Positions 1 through 7,250 of a DNA stretch of 64,000 nucleotides are shown here, piece by piece; positions within the stretch are counted from its first letter, which is position 1; every line of letters starts with the position of its first letter. The notes under the pieces are model-generated. The model was not told the origin of the DNA. It did no database searches and saw only the letters and a list, made by a program, of their open reading frames with translations. This DNA is from Pseudobacillus lumedeiriae (GTDB lineage: Bacteria; Bacillota; Bacilli; Bacillales; Domibacillaceae). The position numbers and the translations under genes were made by a program. The stretch lies in NCBI RefSeq assembly GCF_044891285.1, contig NZ_JAUIYO010000004.1, positions 62,001-126,000 of the forward strand. Direction: 5' to 3'.

Positions 1-27
1 TGAAGAGGAGAATGGGATTATTTGATG

Positions 28-61
28 AAAGAGCCGGTTCAGAGGATGAGCCGGCTCTTTT
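28..61 (+). terminator. Rho-independent terminator at window edge
   Basis: A near-perfect 13-bp stem (28-40 pairing with 48-60, one G-U) is followed by four T. It lies just after an open frame that enters from the left edge and stops at 23-25 (last residues EEENGII). It probably ends a plus-strand gene mostly outside the window; that gene cannot be identified. Confidence 0.6.
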
Positions 62-138
62 AAATGAAGGGGTTCTTGCGGAGATCCGTCGATCGTGGAG
101 CCAGTTTGGCTAAATAGAATAGATAATTTCAGTATCAT

Positions 139-306
139 TTAACACGGAATAATTGGTTGTTGGGCGGCCGGCTTGGGGTACTCATGAGGGTGTTGTTGTT
201 CCATGCATTTTACTTTTTCTTCAACAACACGAAGTCTGGCAAGCGTTTTTCCGAGGCAGTAAGTCATTTCTTCTATTCTTTTCTCTAATCTCTCATTTGT
301 CAGCAT
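139..306 (-). CDS. Small hypothetical protein downstream of ssbB
   Basis: A 55-codon frame directly follows ssbB on the same strand. The start at 306 is preferred over the in-frame ATG at 312 because the purine-rich AAAGGGTGAT lies about 6 nt before it; for 312 that site would overlap the start. The N-terminal half (MLTNERLEKRIEEM) is charged and probably helical, and the C-terminal part is rich in Gln, His and Pro. It has Cys residues but no paired CxxC motif. I do not recognise a family. The 22-nt gap to ssbB suggests co-transcription, so it may be a competence-associated small protein, but that rests on position only. Confidence 0.5.
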   Translation of the reverse strand: MLTNERLEKRIEEMTYCLGKTLARLRVVEEKVKCMEQQHPHEYPKPAAQQPIIPC

Positions 307-328
307 TTCCATCACCCTTTTCTTTCTT

Positions 329-691
329 TTAAGGAATCGTTAAAATCGGCAGAAGTTCCATAGAATCCGAGCGTTTCTTGTCCATAAATCGAACAGTATG
401 AACGCTTACTTCCGTTACATATACTCTCTTCCCATTTTGATCTTCATAATTCCGTGTCTGAATCGTGCCAAGTACACCAACGAGCGAGCCTTTTTGACAA
501 TACTTTGCTGTATTTTCCGCGGATTTACCCCAAATGGTACAATAAATAAAATCGGTTTCCGCTATCCCCTGCTGATTGCGGTATGGCCGGTTGACAGCTA
601 TCGTCATATTCAAAAACGGCCGTCCCTCAGCCGTGTACTTTACCTCAGGATCTTTCGTCAGCCTTCCAACAAGCGTCACTTGGTTAATCAC
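329..691 (-). CDS. ssbB: Single-stranded DNA-binding protein, competence type (SsbB)
   Basis: Binds single-stranded DNA through an OB fold; in B. subtilis SsbB coats incoming DNA during transformation. The 120-aa product has the family signatures NQVTLVGRLTKDPEV, YCTIWGKSAENTAKYCQKGS and VTEVSVHTVRFMDKK. It stops shortly after the OB fold and lacks the long linker and acidic DDDIPF-type tip of the main SSB, as expected of the short competence paralogue. The GTG start at 691 has an ideal AAAGGAGG 8 nt upstream and matches the known N-terminus; a GTG three codons earlier overlaps that ribosome site. The gene is divergent from ywpF across a 240-bp control region with a long inverted repeat. The short C-terminus ends in a hydrophobic LLPILTIP tail, which is unusual. 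Confidence 0.88.
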   Translation of the reverse strand: MINQVTLVGRLTKDPEVKYTAEGRPFLNMTIAVNRPYRNQQGIAETDFIYCTIWGKSAENTAKYCQKGSLVGVLGTIQTRNYEDQNGKRVYVTEVSVHTVRFMDKKRSDSMELLPILTIP

Positions 692-792
692 TCTGCTCAC
701 CTCCTTTCACTCAAGCTGCCCTTATCATAGTAAGGAAACATATAAGGGTAAAATCCATATTTCATGTCTACCGCTCCATATTTTTGAAAAAG

Positions 793-839
793 TTAACGTT
801 TCCCCCTGCAAAGATTTCTATCTCCATAGGAAACGTTAA
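793..839. promoter_or_regulatory. 11-bp inverted repeat between ssbB and ywpF
   Basis: TTAACGTTTCC (793-803) and its exact reverse complement GGAAACGTTAA (829-839) flank 25 bases. Each arm contains the palindrome AACGTT. It sits between divergent start codons, so it could be a paired operator or a leader hairpin for either gene. No known regulator was matched. Confidence 0.5.
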
Positions 840-880
840 AAATCCATCCATTCAACTTTGTATAGTTCTTCCTAAGAACG

Positions 881-889
881 TGCTATACT
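881..889 (+). promoter_or_regulatory. Extended -10 promoter of ywpF
   Basis: TGC-TATACT (TG at 881-882, -10 hexamer at 884-889) is a good extended -10 sigma-A element. The -35 region 17 nt upstream is weak, which is typical of extended -10 promoters. The ywpF start follows about 43 nt downstream. Confidence 0.55.
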
Positions 890-931
890 TTTCATAAGGA
901 AGCAATTGACAAAGAAGGGAGCATGATTGAC

Positions 932-1366
932 ATGAAGACCTTTAAAGTTGCCGGCTTTTACCTCGCTGGACAAAATAATGCCCAAGAAATCCGGCTGCTA
1001 GATGGATTAATCATCAATAGAGAAGACGAGAAGCAGTCTTGGCTGATTGAATTATTCGTTGATCCTTGCTATGAAGAATTGCTGCGGTCATATGAAAAAC
1101 AAAAAGATGAGTTGAAAGTCCAAGTAATCATTACTCATCCGAGCAATGACCCCGCCCTCTTCTCTGCACAAATAAGGGCATTGAATAAACTTGAAAATGG
1201 GATCAATGTTCTATTTGAGGGCGAGCTTTTACACATGCGCAATGAATACGCCAAACAAATTCTCGCTGATCTCGTCCATGAAGGGCTTGAAGGAGAAGAG
1301 CTGATCGAAACATTTGACATATACTTAAGACAACGTAAAAATGCACGATCCGATAAAACGTCTTAA
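932..1366 (+). CDS. ywpF: YwpF-like family protein
   Basis: A 144-aa soluble protein of the YwpF family, known from Bacillus next to ssbB but without a defined function. It begins MKTFKVAGFYL and contains DGLIINREDEKQSWLIELF, close to the corresponding stretch of B. subtilis YwpF as I remember it. An earlier ATG (923) is only 1 nt from the GGGAG ribosome site, whereas 932 gives the conserved MKTF start, so 932 is preferred. It has no signal peptide or membrane segment. It is the first plus-strand gene of the window and has its own extended -10 promoter. Family assignment is fairly secure; the role is unknown. Confidence 0.78.
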   Translation: MKTFKVAGFYLAGQNNAQEIRLLDGLIINREDEKQSWLIELFVDPCYEELLRSYEKQKDELKVQVIITHPSNDPALFSAQIRALNKLENGINVLFEGELLHMRNEYAKQILADLVHEGLEGEELIETFDIYLRQRKNARSDKTS

Positions 1367-1376
1367 CAACAGAGCC

Positions 1377-1411
1377 TGCGAAAAAATAGATATCGTTAGG
1401 CTTTTTTCGCA
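1377..1411 (+). terminator. A/T-rich hairpin after ywpF
   Basis: TGCGAAAAAA (1377-1386) pairs with TTTTTTCGCA (1402-1411). It has no U-run after the stem, so it is a weak terminator or a 3'-end stabilising hairpin. Confidence 0.4.
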
Positions 1412-1483
1412 TGCGCATGTTTATGGAAAAACTCGTCATAAAGGGCATTCTCCATACCAAAGAGGCGAACCTTTGGAATGCAA

Positions 1484-1515
1484 AAAGGGCTGCCTCTTTT
1501 GCAAGGCTGCCCTTT
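1484..1515 (-). terminator. Terminator overlapping the stop of the 57-aa gene
   Basis: AAAGGGCTGCC (1484-1494) and GGCTGCCCTTT (1505-1515) form an 11-bp stem with one mismatch. On the minus strand the stem is followed by a short U-run. The 3' arm contains the stop codon of the upstream gene. Confidence 0.7.
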
Positions 1516-1687
1516 AGTGAATCATACCGGACTCTAGTTCGTCCTGGCCTGTATCGATTTTATGCTGAAGCTTTTGAATAATATATTGAATGTCCTGTTT
1601 GCGATAATCACGGACTGGCAATTCTCTTTCATAAGCATGGTAATAAAGAAGGGCTGCTAGAGACAATTCAAAGTCGTCTGCCGGCAT
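1514..1687 (-). CDS. Small hypothetical protein, coupled to upstream gene
   Basis: A 57-codon frame starts with ATG at 1687, sharing bases with the TGA stop of the preceding gene (TGATG). This is a classic translational-coupling arrangement and supports real expression. The protein is soluble and probably helical (FELSLAALLYYHAYE, then DIQYIIQKLQHKID). It has no signal peptide or catalytic motif. I do not recognise the family. The terminator that overlaps its stop codon ends the transcript. Confidence 0.6.
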   Translation of the reverse strand: MPADDFELSLAALLYYHAYERELPVRDYRKQDIQYIIQKLQHKIDTGQDELESGMIH

Positions 1688-2091
1688 CAGTTGCTCTTCT
1701 TTTTTTTTAGCTGTTCGCTTAAAAAATCAATATAAAACTTTGCTTCCATTCGGCAGGAAAAATCAAAGTCCGTTCCCGCTTCTTTCTGTAAAGCTTCCAG
1801 CTCTTCTAACTGATCCGATGTCGGCTCTTCTGAAAGAACTCTTTCAACGACTTCATTGATCTTTTCAGCTAATTCCTCATGAAATTCCGGGCTCGATTTA
1901 ATTTCTTCGCTCACTTTGTCATACCATGACGCACTCGTATGGATGTACGTTTTCCATTCGTTAAAAAAGTCTTCGAAGCGATAGACTTTTTCATCCCACA
2001 TAATTTTAGCCATATATTGTTCAAATGATGTCTTAATAGATCGAGTGATACTTATTTTTATACCTTGAGATAAGCTGCTGAACATTGACAA
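1687..2091 (-). CDS. Hypothetical helical protein, 134 aa
   Basis: Unknown function. The start is TTG at 2091: AGGAGG lies exactly 6 nt upstream, whereas the ATG two codons later would be 12 nt away. The sequence is strongly charged and predicted helical, with WYDKVSEEIKSSPEFHEELAEKINEVVERV in the middle, described here by position (about residues 55-85). It ends in a lysine run (KKKKS). There is no transmembrane segment or signal peptide. It is followed without gap by the 57-aa gene, so the two form a two-gene unit. It is likely a Bacillaceae-restricted family. Confidence 0.65.
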   Translation of the reverse strand: MSMFSSLSQGIKISITRSIKTSFEQYMAKIMWDEKVYRFEDFFNEWKTYIHTSASWYDKVSEEIKSSPEFHEELAEKINEVVERVLSEEPTSDQLEELEALQKEAGTDFDFSCRMEAKFYIDFLSEQLKKKKSN

Positions 2092-2190
2092 TAAGTACCT
2101 CCTAGAAAGTCCTGATGAACCTTTGTAAAAATGATAACATCTTATACTTTAACACACTTATACAGGATTTGACAAAGATTTTCAAAATAA

Positions 2191-2216
2191 AAAACAGGGA
2201 AATGGCTCCCTGTTTT
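2191..2216 (-). terminator. Bidirectional terminator after lipoprotein gene
   Basis: AAAACAGGGA (2191-2200) pairs perfectly with TCCCTGTTTT (2207-2216); T-runs flank both sides. It lies immediately beyond the lipoprotein stop codon. Confidence 0.85.
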
Positions 2217-2217
2217 T

Positions 2218-2538
2218 TTATTCATTTTTTTTGTTGTCGTCACGCTGCATATCCTTTTGCTGTTCCAGCGGCGGATTTTCGTCTTCTACCACGTTGCGAT
2301 CATCTGTCATGTCTTCGTCTGCCCCATGCAGATCATCTTCAACGTTATTTTCCGCATCATTCATATCGTTCTCTGCATCATTTTTTACGTCGTTAGCATC
2401 GTCATTGACATCCTGCTGGTCTTCTTTTATCGGATTTTCATCTGTGTCATCTGCTGGACCATTATTATTTCCGCACCCCATGAGCAGCATCGCCGCAAGT
2501 GCAGAACTTCCCGCAAAGTATAAAAGCCTTTTTTTCAT
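2218..2538 (-). CDS. Asp/Asn-rich lipoprotein
   Basis: A 106-aa secreted lipoprotein. The N-terminus MKKRLLYFAGSSALAAMLLM is a signal peptide ending in the lipobox LLMGC, so Cys22 would be acylated and anchored outside the membrane. The mature part is almost entirely Asp, Asn, Glu and Lys in a loose repeat (units such as NDAEND, NDAENN, DVNDDAND). That suggests an extended acidic, possibly cation-binding or disordered surface chain. No enzymatic domain is visible. It is transcribed alone between two terminators. The function is unknown; the lipoprotein nature is certain from the signal. Confidence 0.75.
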   Translation of the reverse strand: MKKRLLYFAGSSALAAMLLMGCGNNNGPADDTDENPIKEDQQDVNDDANDVKNDAENDMNDAENNVEDDLHGADEDMTDDRNVVEDENPPLEQQKDMQRDDNKKNE

Positions 2539-2612
2539 CTTAGCCCCTCCTTTCTCTTCTGTTATTTACTTCTTTTCTTACCTTTCCCATTTCGAGAAAA
2601 ATTACACAAAAA

Positions 2613-2634
2613 AACTGCCTCCAAAGAGACAGTT
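2613..2634 (-). terminator. Terminator of fabZ
   Basis: AACTGCCTC (2613-2621) and GAGACAGTT (2626-2634) form a stem with one mismatch and a 4-nt loop. On the minus strand it is followed by seven U. The 3' arm includes the first bases of the fabZ stop. Confidence 0.75.
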
Positions 2635-3055
2635 ATTTCAAGGCAAATGTAATTTCTGCTTCACAGGCTATTTCACCATTCACTGTAGCAACTGCTTTTC
2701 CTTTGCCGACTGGTCCGCGTAAACGTGTCATTTCTACTTCAAGGCGAAGCTGATCGCCAGGGCGCACTTGACGTTTGAAACGACAGCCGTCAATTCCTGC
2801 AAAAAAAGCAAGCTTGCCACGGTTTTCTTCTTTGATCAACATCGCAACAGCTCCTACTTGAGCGAGAGCTTCAACGATTAACACACCTGGCATCACAGGA
2901 TACTCTGGAAAATGACCGTTGAAAAACTCTTCATTCGCTGTTACATTTTTAATGCCTATCGCTCGTTTTCCTTCTTCTACTTCAAGAATTTGATCAATAA
3001 GAAGGAATGGATAGCGATGAGGAATCACTTCTTTAATTTGCTGAATATCTAGCAT
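2633..3055 (-). CDS. fabZ: 3-hydroxyacyl-[ACP] dehydratase FabZ
   Basis: Removes water from 3-hydroxyacyl-ACP to give trans-2-enoyl-ACP in type II fatty acid synthesis in the cytosol. The 140-aa product is normal length. It opens with LDIQQIKEVIPHRYPFLLID and carries the hot-dog active-site stretch NGHFPEYPVMPGVLIVEAL, with the catalytic His in GHFP and the acidic residue in IVEALAQ. AAGGTGG precedes the ATG. It lies 14 bp downstream of an EpuA-family gene and the flagellar flhO-flhP pair, as in several Bacillus genomes, so it may share their transcript. Confidence 0.96.
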   Translation of the reverse strand: MLDIQQIKEVIPHRYPFLLIDQILEVEEGKRAIGIKNVTANEEFFNGHFPEYPVMPGVLIVEALAQVGAVAMLIKEENRGKLAFFAGIDGCRFKRQVRPGDQLRLEVEMTRLRGPVGKGKAVATVNGEIACEAEITFALK

Positions 3056-3069
3056 GTTATTTCGCCACC

Positions 3070-3276
3070 TTATAATAAACTATTGATTAATACTTCGGCT
3101 AAATGGAGCCACGTTTGGGGAAGGAAGACATCGAGCGGGTTTCCATTCCCAATCATACTGTAACCAACGATCGCTCCTATCGTTCCAAAGAGCCATATAA
3201 AAAATACATTGACAACGAATCGGCCGAGCGGCGTCAGCTGGGTGCGCTTTTTCTTTCTTTGCAGACTTTCCGTCAC
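3070..3276 (-). CDS. EpuA-family small membrane protein
   Basis: A 68-aa protein with a basic N-terminus (QRKKKRTQ), one hydrophobic segment (about residues 20-42) and the C-terminal signature GYSMIGNGNPLDVFLPQTWLH. This is characteristic of the EpuA family (PF11772), often labelled 'DNA-directed RNA polymerase subunit beta' in databases although the relation to RNA polymerase is doubtful. The start is GTG at 3276 with AGAGGGG upstream. It lies 15 bp after flhP and 14 bp before fabZ. The function is unknown; a membrane location is likely. Confidence 0.75.
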   Translation of the reverse strand: MTESLQRKKKRTQLTPLGRFVVNVFFIWLFGTIGAIVGYSMIGNGNPLDVFLPQTWLHLAEVLINSLL

Positions 3277-3291
3277 GTTGTTTCGTCCCCT

Positions 3292-4110
3292 CTAGCGTAC
3301 GCCGTTAATAAGCCCCATCATTTGGTCAGCCAGAGAAATGGTACGAGATTGAAATTGATAGGCGCGCTGCACGTTCAGTGATTCGGTCATTTCTTTCGCA
3401 AGGTCAACATTTGACTTTTCGAGCGTTCCTTGCTGTAAAGCAATCTCCGCACGGCCAGCAGCCGTCAGCTCTTGCAAAACTTGATTTTCAGCAATCGCCG
3501 GGTTATCAGGCAGCGTTAATAGATTCGAGCCTGCCTGCGTTAACAGCTGGGGCTTTTTTACTTCTACGACTCCAAGGTTGAATGTTTGTCCACCAGCGCG
3601 CAGTCTCCCGCCCGCTTCCAGCGTAATGTCCCCGCTGTCCGTTCGGAACGTGATGGGCTGGTTGTTCTCCCCAAGCACTGGGCGGCCTTCTTTTGTGACA
3701 AGCATCACTTCGTTCGCATTAACCGGAGTAACCGCGAACGAACCGTCTCGGGTGTAGTGAATCTTTCCCCGTCCGTTTTCCTGGACGAGTACTTTAAAAA
3801 ATTGGTTTTCTTTCGTAAAAGCAAAATCTAGCTGCCGCTCTGTCTGACTAATGTTTCCTTGCGTTCCTGCCATTTGTGTCTGGGCAATTCGCGCACCCGT
3901 TCCAACACGAATACCTGTCGGCGTCAAACGCCCAGCTTCTTCGTTCGGACGGAGCATATTCATCACATTTTGATTTAATAAGTCTGTAAAAGAAGCATCC
4001 CGGCGTTTGTATCCATTTGTATCAATATTAGCAATATTGTTGCTGATGATATCGAGCTTTTTCTGCAATTGACTTAATGTATTTACGGATGTAATCAATG
4101 TCTGATTCAT
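3292..4110 (-). CDS. flhP: Flagellar hook-basal body protein FlhP
   Basis: A 272-aa FlgF/FlgG-type axial protein. The N-terminal block LQKKLDIISNNIANIDTNGYKRRD is the conserved flagellar rod/hook signature (residues about 15-38). The C-terminal block (NVDLAKEMTESLNVQRAYQF and following) is the matching coiled region that packs in the filament-like rod. In B. subtilis FlhO and FlhP are needed for rod completion and hook assembly. GGGAGG precedes the ATG by 7 nt. It follows flhO, but a 92-bp repeat element lies between them, so the pair may be less tightly coupled than in relatives. Confidence 0.92.
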   Translation of the reverse strand: MNQTLITSVNTLSQLQKKLDIISNNIANIDTNGYKRRDASFTDLLNQNVMNMLRPNEEAGRLTPTGIRVGTGARIAQTQMAGTQGNISQTERQLDFAFTKENQFFKVLVQENGRGKIHYTRDGSFAVTPVNANEVMLVTKEGRPVLGENNQPITFRTDSGDITLEAGGRLRAGGQTFNLGVVEVKKPQLLTQAGSNLLTLPDNPAIAENQVLQELTAAGRAEIALQQGTLEKSNVDLAKEMTESLNVQRAYQFQSRTISLADQMMGLINGVR

Positions 4111-4140
4111 TCATGATCCTCCCGGGAAGATTAGTTCAGG

Positions 4141-4232
4141 CTGGCTGTTGACAAACACTCGCTTTCCGCAGTGCTCATGCCTCCTTGACCCCTACGCGCC
4201 CCGAAAGACAAGAGGTTTCAAGCAGCATGCGG
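4141..4232 (-). repeat. Family B repeat between flhO and flhP
   Basis: On the minus strand the core reads GGAGGCATGAGCACTG, then GAAAGCGAGTGTTTGTCAAC. The same core occurs at 41147-41215 upstream of spo0F and, in longer form and opposite orientation, at 7142-7250. Similar short repeats are common in Bacillus intergenic DNA. It carries no transposase. Confidence 0.6.
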
Positions 4233-4251
4233 GTCTCTAATAGAGACTTGT

Positions 4252-5085
4252 CTATACTCTGCCAATTTCATTAGCAGCTTTCTCCATGCTGCGGTCATAA
4301 GCAGTCAATAATTTTTGGTTCGCTTCAAACGTTCGGTAGGCCGACATCATGTCCGTCATTGTCCGAGCAGTATCCACGTTAGATCCTTCTACAAACCCTT
4401 GCTGTATGCGAAATTGCACATCATTTCTAGAAGAAACGTCAGGCAGTTCGCCATCTTCGAGTCGAAACAGCCCATCGCCTTCCTTAATAAGCAAATGTGG
4501 ATTTTCTGCAAAAGCTACGCCAATCTGGCCTGCTGGTCGTCCTTCCTCTGTAATCCGTCCGCTTTCATCAATCGCGATTTCTTCTGAATTCAGCACAATC
4601 CGATTACCAGCTGGATCAAGAACGTAATGACCGCTTGCCGTTGTTAAGAAGCCGGAAGCATCCAATGTGAAGTTTCCATTGCGCGTATAGCGCTGAATGC
4701 CGTCCTGGCCTTGTATTTTATAGAAAGTCATTCCACTTTGTCCAGTGTCTTCATTCACAGGCACATTGACATCTAAAAGAGCGACATCCGTTTTGAACCC
4801 TGTTTCCCGCAAATCTCCCTGCGCAAAATTAGGGATCGTCTCCTGCACGTATACGCCTGTGTTTAACGCACCGATATGCGGTTCAAAAGGAAGATTCAGC
4901 TTTCTTCGAACAGGGATAGGCACCTGATCGATCCGCTGCAGAAGCATTTCTGGAAAAGCCCGCACGGAAGACTGATCAGCTTTATAACCAGGTGTATGAG
5001 CATTTGACATATTATTAGAAAGCATTTCGGTCCGGCGCTGCTGCGCAATCATCCCTGAAGCTGCTGTATAAAATCCGCGAAACAT
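4252..5085 (-). CDS. flhO: Flagellar hook-basal body protein FlhO
   Basis: A 277-aa paralogue of FlhP. It starts MFRGFYTAASGMIAQQRRTE, followed by MLSNNMSNAHTPGYKAD, the N-terminal flagellar rod/hook motif. The C-terminal FVEGSNVDTARTMTDMMSAY and following residues form the partner helix. It is the distal-rod component that works with FlhP in the growing flagellar axial structure. GAGGTGG lies ahead of the ATG. A small GTCTCT/AGAGAC hairpin sits right after the stop. It is downstream of mbl on the same strand (40-bp gap), so the mbl-flhO-flhP order of Bacillus is kept. Confidence 0.92.
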   Translation of the reverse strand: MFRGFYTAASGMIAQQRRTEMLSNNMSNAHTPGYKADQSSVRAFPEMLLQRIDQVPIPVRRKLNLPFEPHIGALNTGVYVQETIPNFAQGDLRETGFKTDVALLDVNVPVNEDTGQSGMTFYKIQGQDGIQRYTRNGNFTLDASGFLTTASGHYVLDPAGNRIVLNSEEIAIDESGRITEEGRPAGQIGVAFAENPHLLIKEGDGLFRLEDGELPDVSSRNDVQFRIQQGFVEGSNVDTARTMTDMMSAYRTFEANQKLLTAYDRSMEKAANEIGRV

Positions 5086-5125
5086 ATACCCACCTCATCT
5101 GAATAGGATCTAGCTTTGCCCCTGT

Positions 5126-6127
5126 TTAGATTAACTTTGTTTTTGACAATTTATCTATGTTGTCAAGCATCATGCCCGTACCTACTGCTACACAGTCCAT
5201 TGGATTTTCTGCGATTAAAACAGGGACTTTCAGCTGCTCTGCCAATAGCTGATCAATGCCATGAAGCAATGCGCCGCCGCCTGTTAAAATGACACCACGG
5301 TCAATAATGTCCGCTGACAATTCCGGAGGCGTTTGTTCAAGCACATCTTTAGCAGCCTTCACGATGACCGCAACGGATTCTCTAAGGGCTCTTTCAATTT
5401 CTTCAGAGTTGACTTTCAACAGGCGCGGAAGCCCAGATACCATGTCGCGTCCACGTATCTCCATTTCCTCGTTTCGTCCGCCTGGATACACGCTGCCGAT
5501 TGTCATTTTAATATTTTCAGCTGTTCGTTCACCGATAAGCAGCTTATACTCTTTCTTTATGTAATTTAAAATTTCATTGTTAAAGTTGTCGCCGGCCATT
5601 TTAATAGACGAGGCTGTAACGATAGAACCCATAGACAGCACAGCTACGTCTGTCGTGCCACCGCCAATATCGACAACCATGTTGCCGCTCGGCTCGAATA
5701 TTTCCATCCCCGCTCCGATCGCTGCTACTTTCGGTTCTTCTTCTAAATAAACGATCTTTCCACCACTTTTTTCTGCTGCTTCACGGATCGCCTTTTGCTC
5801 GACACTTGTAATATTCGTCGGGCAGCAAATTAAAATGCGTGGTTTGGAAAGCAAGCCTTTCACATTCAATTTGTTAATAAAATACTTTAACATCGATTCT
5901 GTTACATCAAAATCAGCAATGACACCGTCTTTTAACGGGCGGATCGCCACAATATTTCCTGGCGTTCTGCCGACCATTCGGTGGGCCTCCTCACCGACAG
6001 CTAAGACTTTATTCGTATTTTTATCAATAGCCACAACCGATGGCTCATTCAGCACAATTCCTTGACCCTTTACATGAATCAATACATTCGCTGTCCCTAA
6101 ATCAATTCCAATATCTTTTGAAATCAT
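5126..6127 (-). CDS. mbl: Rod-shape determining actin homologue Mbl
   Basis: A bacterial actin that guides lateral cell-wall synthesis. The 333-aa product contains the actin-fold phosphate loop DLGTANVLIHVKG, the second phosphate motif VVDIGGGTTDVAVLSMG and the adenosine motif VILTGGGALLHGID. The sequence IGIDLGTANVLIHVKGQGI with EPSVVAIDKNTNKVLAVG fits Mbl better than MreB or MreBH, as does its position next to spoIIID and flhO. GGGGG lies 8 nt before the ATG. A 302-bp A/T-rich region with an extended -10 promoter precedes it. Confidence 0.95.
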   Translation of the reverse strand: MISKDIGIDLGTANVLIHVKGQGIVLNEPSVVAIDKNTNKVLAVGEEAHRMVGRTPGNIVAIRPLKDGVIADFDVTESMLKYFINKLNVKGLLSKPRILICCPTNITSVEQKAIREAAEKSGGKIVYLEEEPKVAAIGAGMEIFEPSGNMVVDIGGGTTDVAVLSMGSIVTASSIKMAGDNFNNEILNYIKKEYKLLIGERTAENIKMTIGSVYPGGRNEEMEIRGRDMVSGLPRLLKVNSEEIERALRESVAVIVKAAKDVLEQTPPELSADIIDRGVILTGGGALLHGIDQLLAEQLKVPVLIAENPMDCVAVGTGMMLDNIDKLSKTKLI

Positions 6128-6222
6128 CAGAGCAGCCCCCTTTTTTTTATGAATTAGTTTGTATTTATGTACGTTTTTTTATCTCTCATTTCGTATAAAA
6201 CAGGAAGATATCCCAATTTTTT

Positions 6223-6231
6223 ATTTTATCA
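6223..6231 (-). promoter_or_regulatory. Extended -10 promoter candidate for mbl
   Basis: On the minus strand TGA-TAAAAT (TG side at 6231, hexamer 6228-6223) resembles an extended -10 sigma-A element. The -35 region is poor. It lies about 95 bp upstream of the mbl ATG. Confidence 0.4.
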
Positions 6232-6396
6232 TAATTGATCTAAAAAAAGCCTAAGTATTTGTGAACTTTCTTATTATATGTACATATTCGTCTTTCTAAA
6301 AGGATTTGTTCAACTTCTTTGTTGATTGCCACTTCAGATGCCTCCACCATCAATAATCCTTCACATAGCCTTTCTCAAAAAATCTTAACATTAAAA

Positions 6397-6420
6397 AAAT
6401 CCGCCTCTTCAGGCAGATTT
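6397..6420 (-). terminator. Terminator of spoIIID
   Basis: AAATCCGCCT (6397-6406) pairs with AGGCAGATTT (6411-6420) with one mismatch and a 4-nt loop. It is followed by seven U on the minus strand. Confidence 0.85.
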
Positions 6421-6429
6421 CCTTTTCAT

Positions 6430-6723
6430 TTATGTGGACGATGATACTTCAGTTTCCGAACCGCTTGCTTTTTTTAGAGCTGCTGAATATTTTCTCTTCG
6501 TCGCTTCTCCTCCGCGAAGATGACGGATCGACTTATGATAATCTAATATTTCTTTCACCTGCTGGGCAAGTTCTGGATTAATTTCCGGCAGCCGCTCTGT
6601 CAAATCTTTGTGCACTGTACTTTTGGATACACCAAACTCTTTTGCAATCACCCGTACTGTTCTTCTCGTCTCCACGATATACTCACCGATCCTGATCGTC
6701 CTCTCTTTGATGTAATCGTGCAC
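6430..6723 (-). CDS. spoIIID: Sporulation transcription factor SpoIIID
   Basis: A DNA-binding protein that modulates the mother-cell sigma-E regulon and helps switch on sigK. The product is 97 aa, starting at GTG 6723 (VHDYIKERTIRIGEYIVE), 8 nt after GGAGG. This matches the known N-terminus; longer in-frame starts lack a ribosome site. The helix-turn-helix is TVRVIAKEFGVSKSTVHKDL (about residues 22-41) and the rest, RLPEINPELAQQVKEILDYH, is nearly invariant in the family. The C-terminal tail is longer and Ser/Thr/Glu-rich compared with B. subtilis. It has its own terminator; no clear sigma-E promoter could be assigned. Confidence 0.95.
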   Translation of the reverse strand: MHDYIKERTIRIGEYIVETRRTVRVIAKEFGVSKSTVHKDLTERLPEINPELAQQVKEILDYHKSIRHLRGGEATKRKYSAALKKASGSETEVSSST

Positions 6724-7087
6724 AACGCTCGCCTCCTTCATTGGATGTGAGACGTGTGAAATGAGACTCGCTCTCGCTTGAATGAAATAATACAAATCCG
6801 CATGCATCCGCATTTGCACACGGAAAGAAAGTTTTCACTTTCTTTTCTTCCGCAACTAGACTGCTCCCATTGTCATCAGGTATTTGTTCGTCTAACGACC
6901 CCTCACCTCAAACAATCCCTTTTTCTTTATACAGGTTTTATTATTACTATATTGGCGAGAACGAAAAAATAGTACGACAATGGGAAATAAAATGAAAACT
7001 TTGAACAAGATCCCGTTCTTATATACGAATGAAGGAGAGACTCCCCGCTGGCCTGTTCATACATTCCATCACTCCTCTTCAATAAAA

Positions 7088-7113
7088 AAAGCAGCCGGTA
7101 GATCGGCTGCTTT
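7088..7113 (-). terminator. Terminator of spoIIQ
   Basis: AAAGCAGCCG (7088-7097) pairs perfectly with CGGCTGCTTT (7104-7113). Seven U follow on the minus strand. It lies 147 bp beyond the spoIIQ stop because a repeat is inserted between them. Confidence 0.85.
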
Positions 7114-7141
7114 CAGATTATTTTCAGGCTGATTGAAAATG

Positions 7142-7250
7142 CTTGTTTTTCGAGGCACGAAGCCTGACGAGGAGCGGAGTAACCAGAGAAGGCCACGAGC
7201 GCTGAAATCAGGCGAGTAACGAAGAAAGCGAGCGTTTGTCAACAGTCTGA
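7142..7250 (+). repeat. Family B repeat, long form, downstream of spoIIQ
   Basis: Contains GAAAGCGAGCGTTTGTCAAC near its right end, the same core as at 4141-4232 and 41147-41215. The left part (CGAGGCACGAAGCCTGACGA) is unique to this copy within the window. It separates spoIIQ from its terminator. Confidence 0.55.

Larger units (their letters stand above)
6128..6429. other. mbl/spoIIID intergenic region
   Basis: 302 bp, strongly A/T-rich. It holds an extended -10 promoter candidate for mbl and the spoIIID terminator. No open frame with a ribosome site was seen. Confidence 0.7.

Noticed and set aside
747..790. A/T boxes upstream of ssbB resembling ComK sites
   Set aside because: Only one box approaches AAAA-N5-TTTT and its partner lacks the T-run; too weak to claim competence control.
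4131..4178. 15-codon minus-strand frame (MSTAESECLSTASLN) with AAGGAGG inside the family B repeat before flhP
   Set aside because: The ribosome site is only 1 nt from the ATG and the matching frame in the spo0F copy is shorter and different, so the frame is better explained as repeat sequence.
6927..7064. 45-codon minus-strand frame with AGGAG upstream between spoIIQ and spoIIID
   Set aside because: It overlaps the expected spoIIID upstream region, has odd composition and another ATG frame competes for the same ribosome site; no family resemblance.
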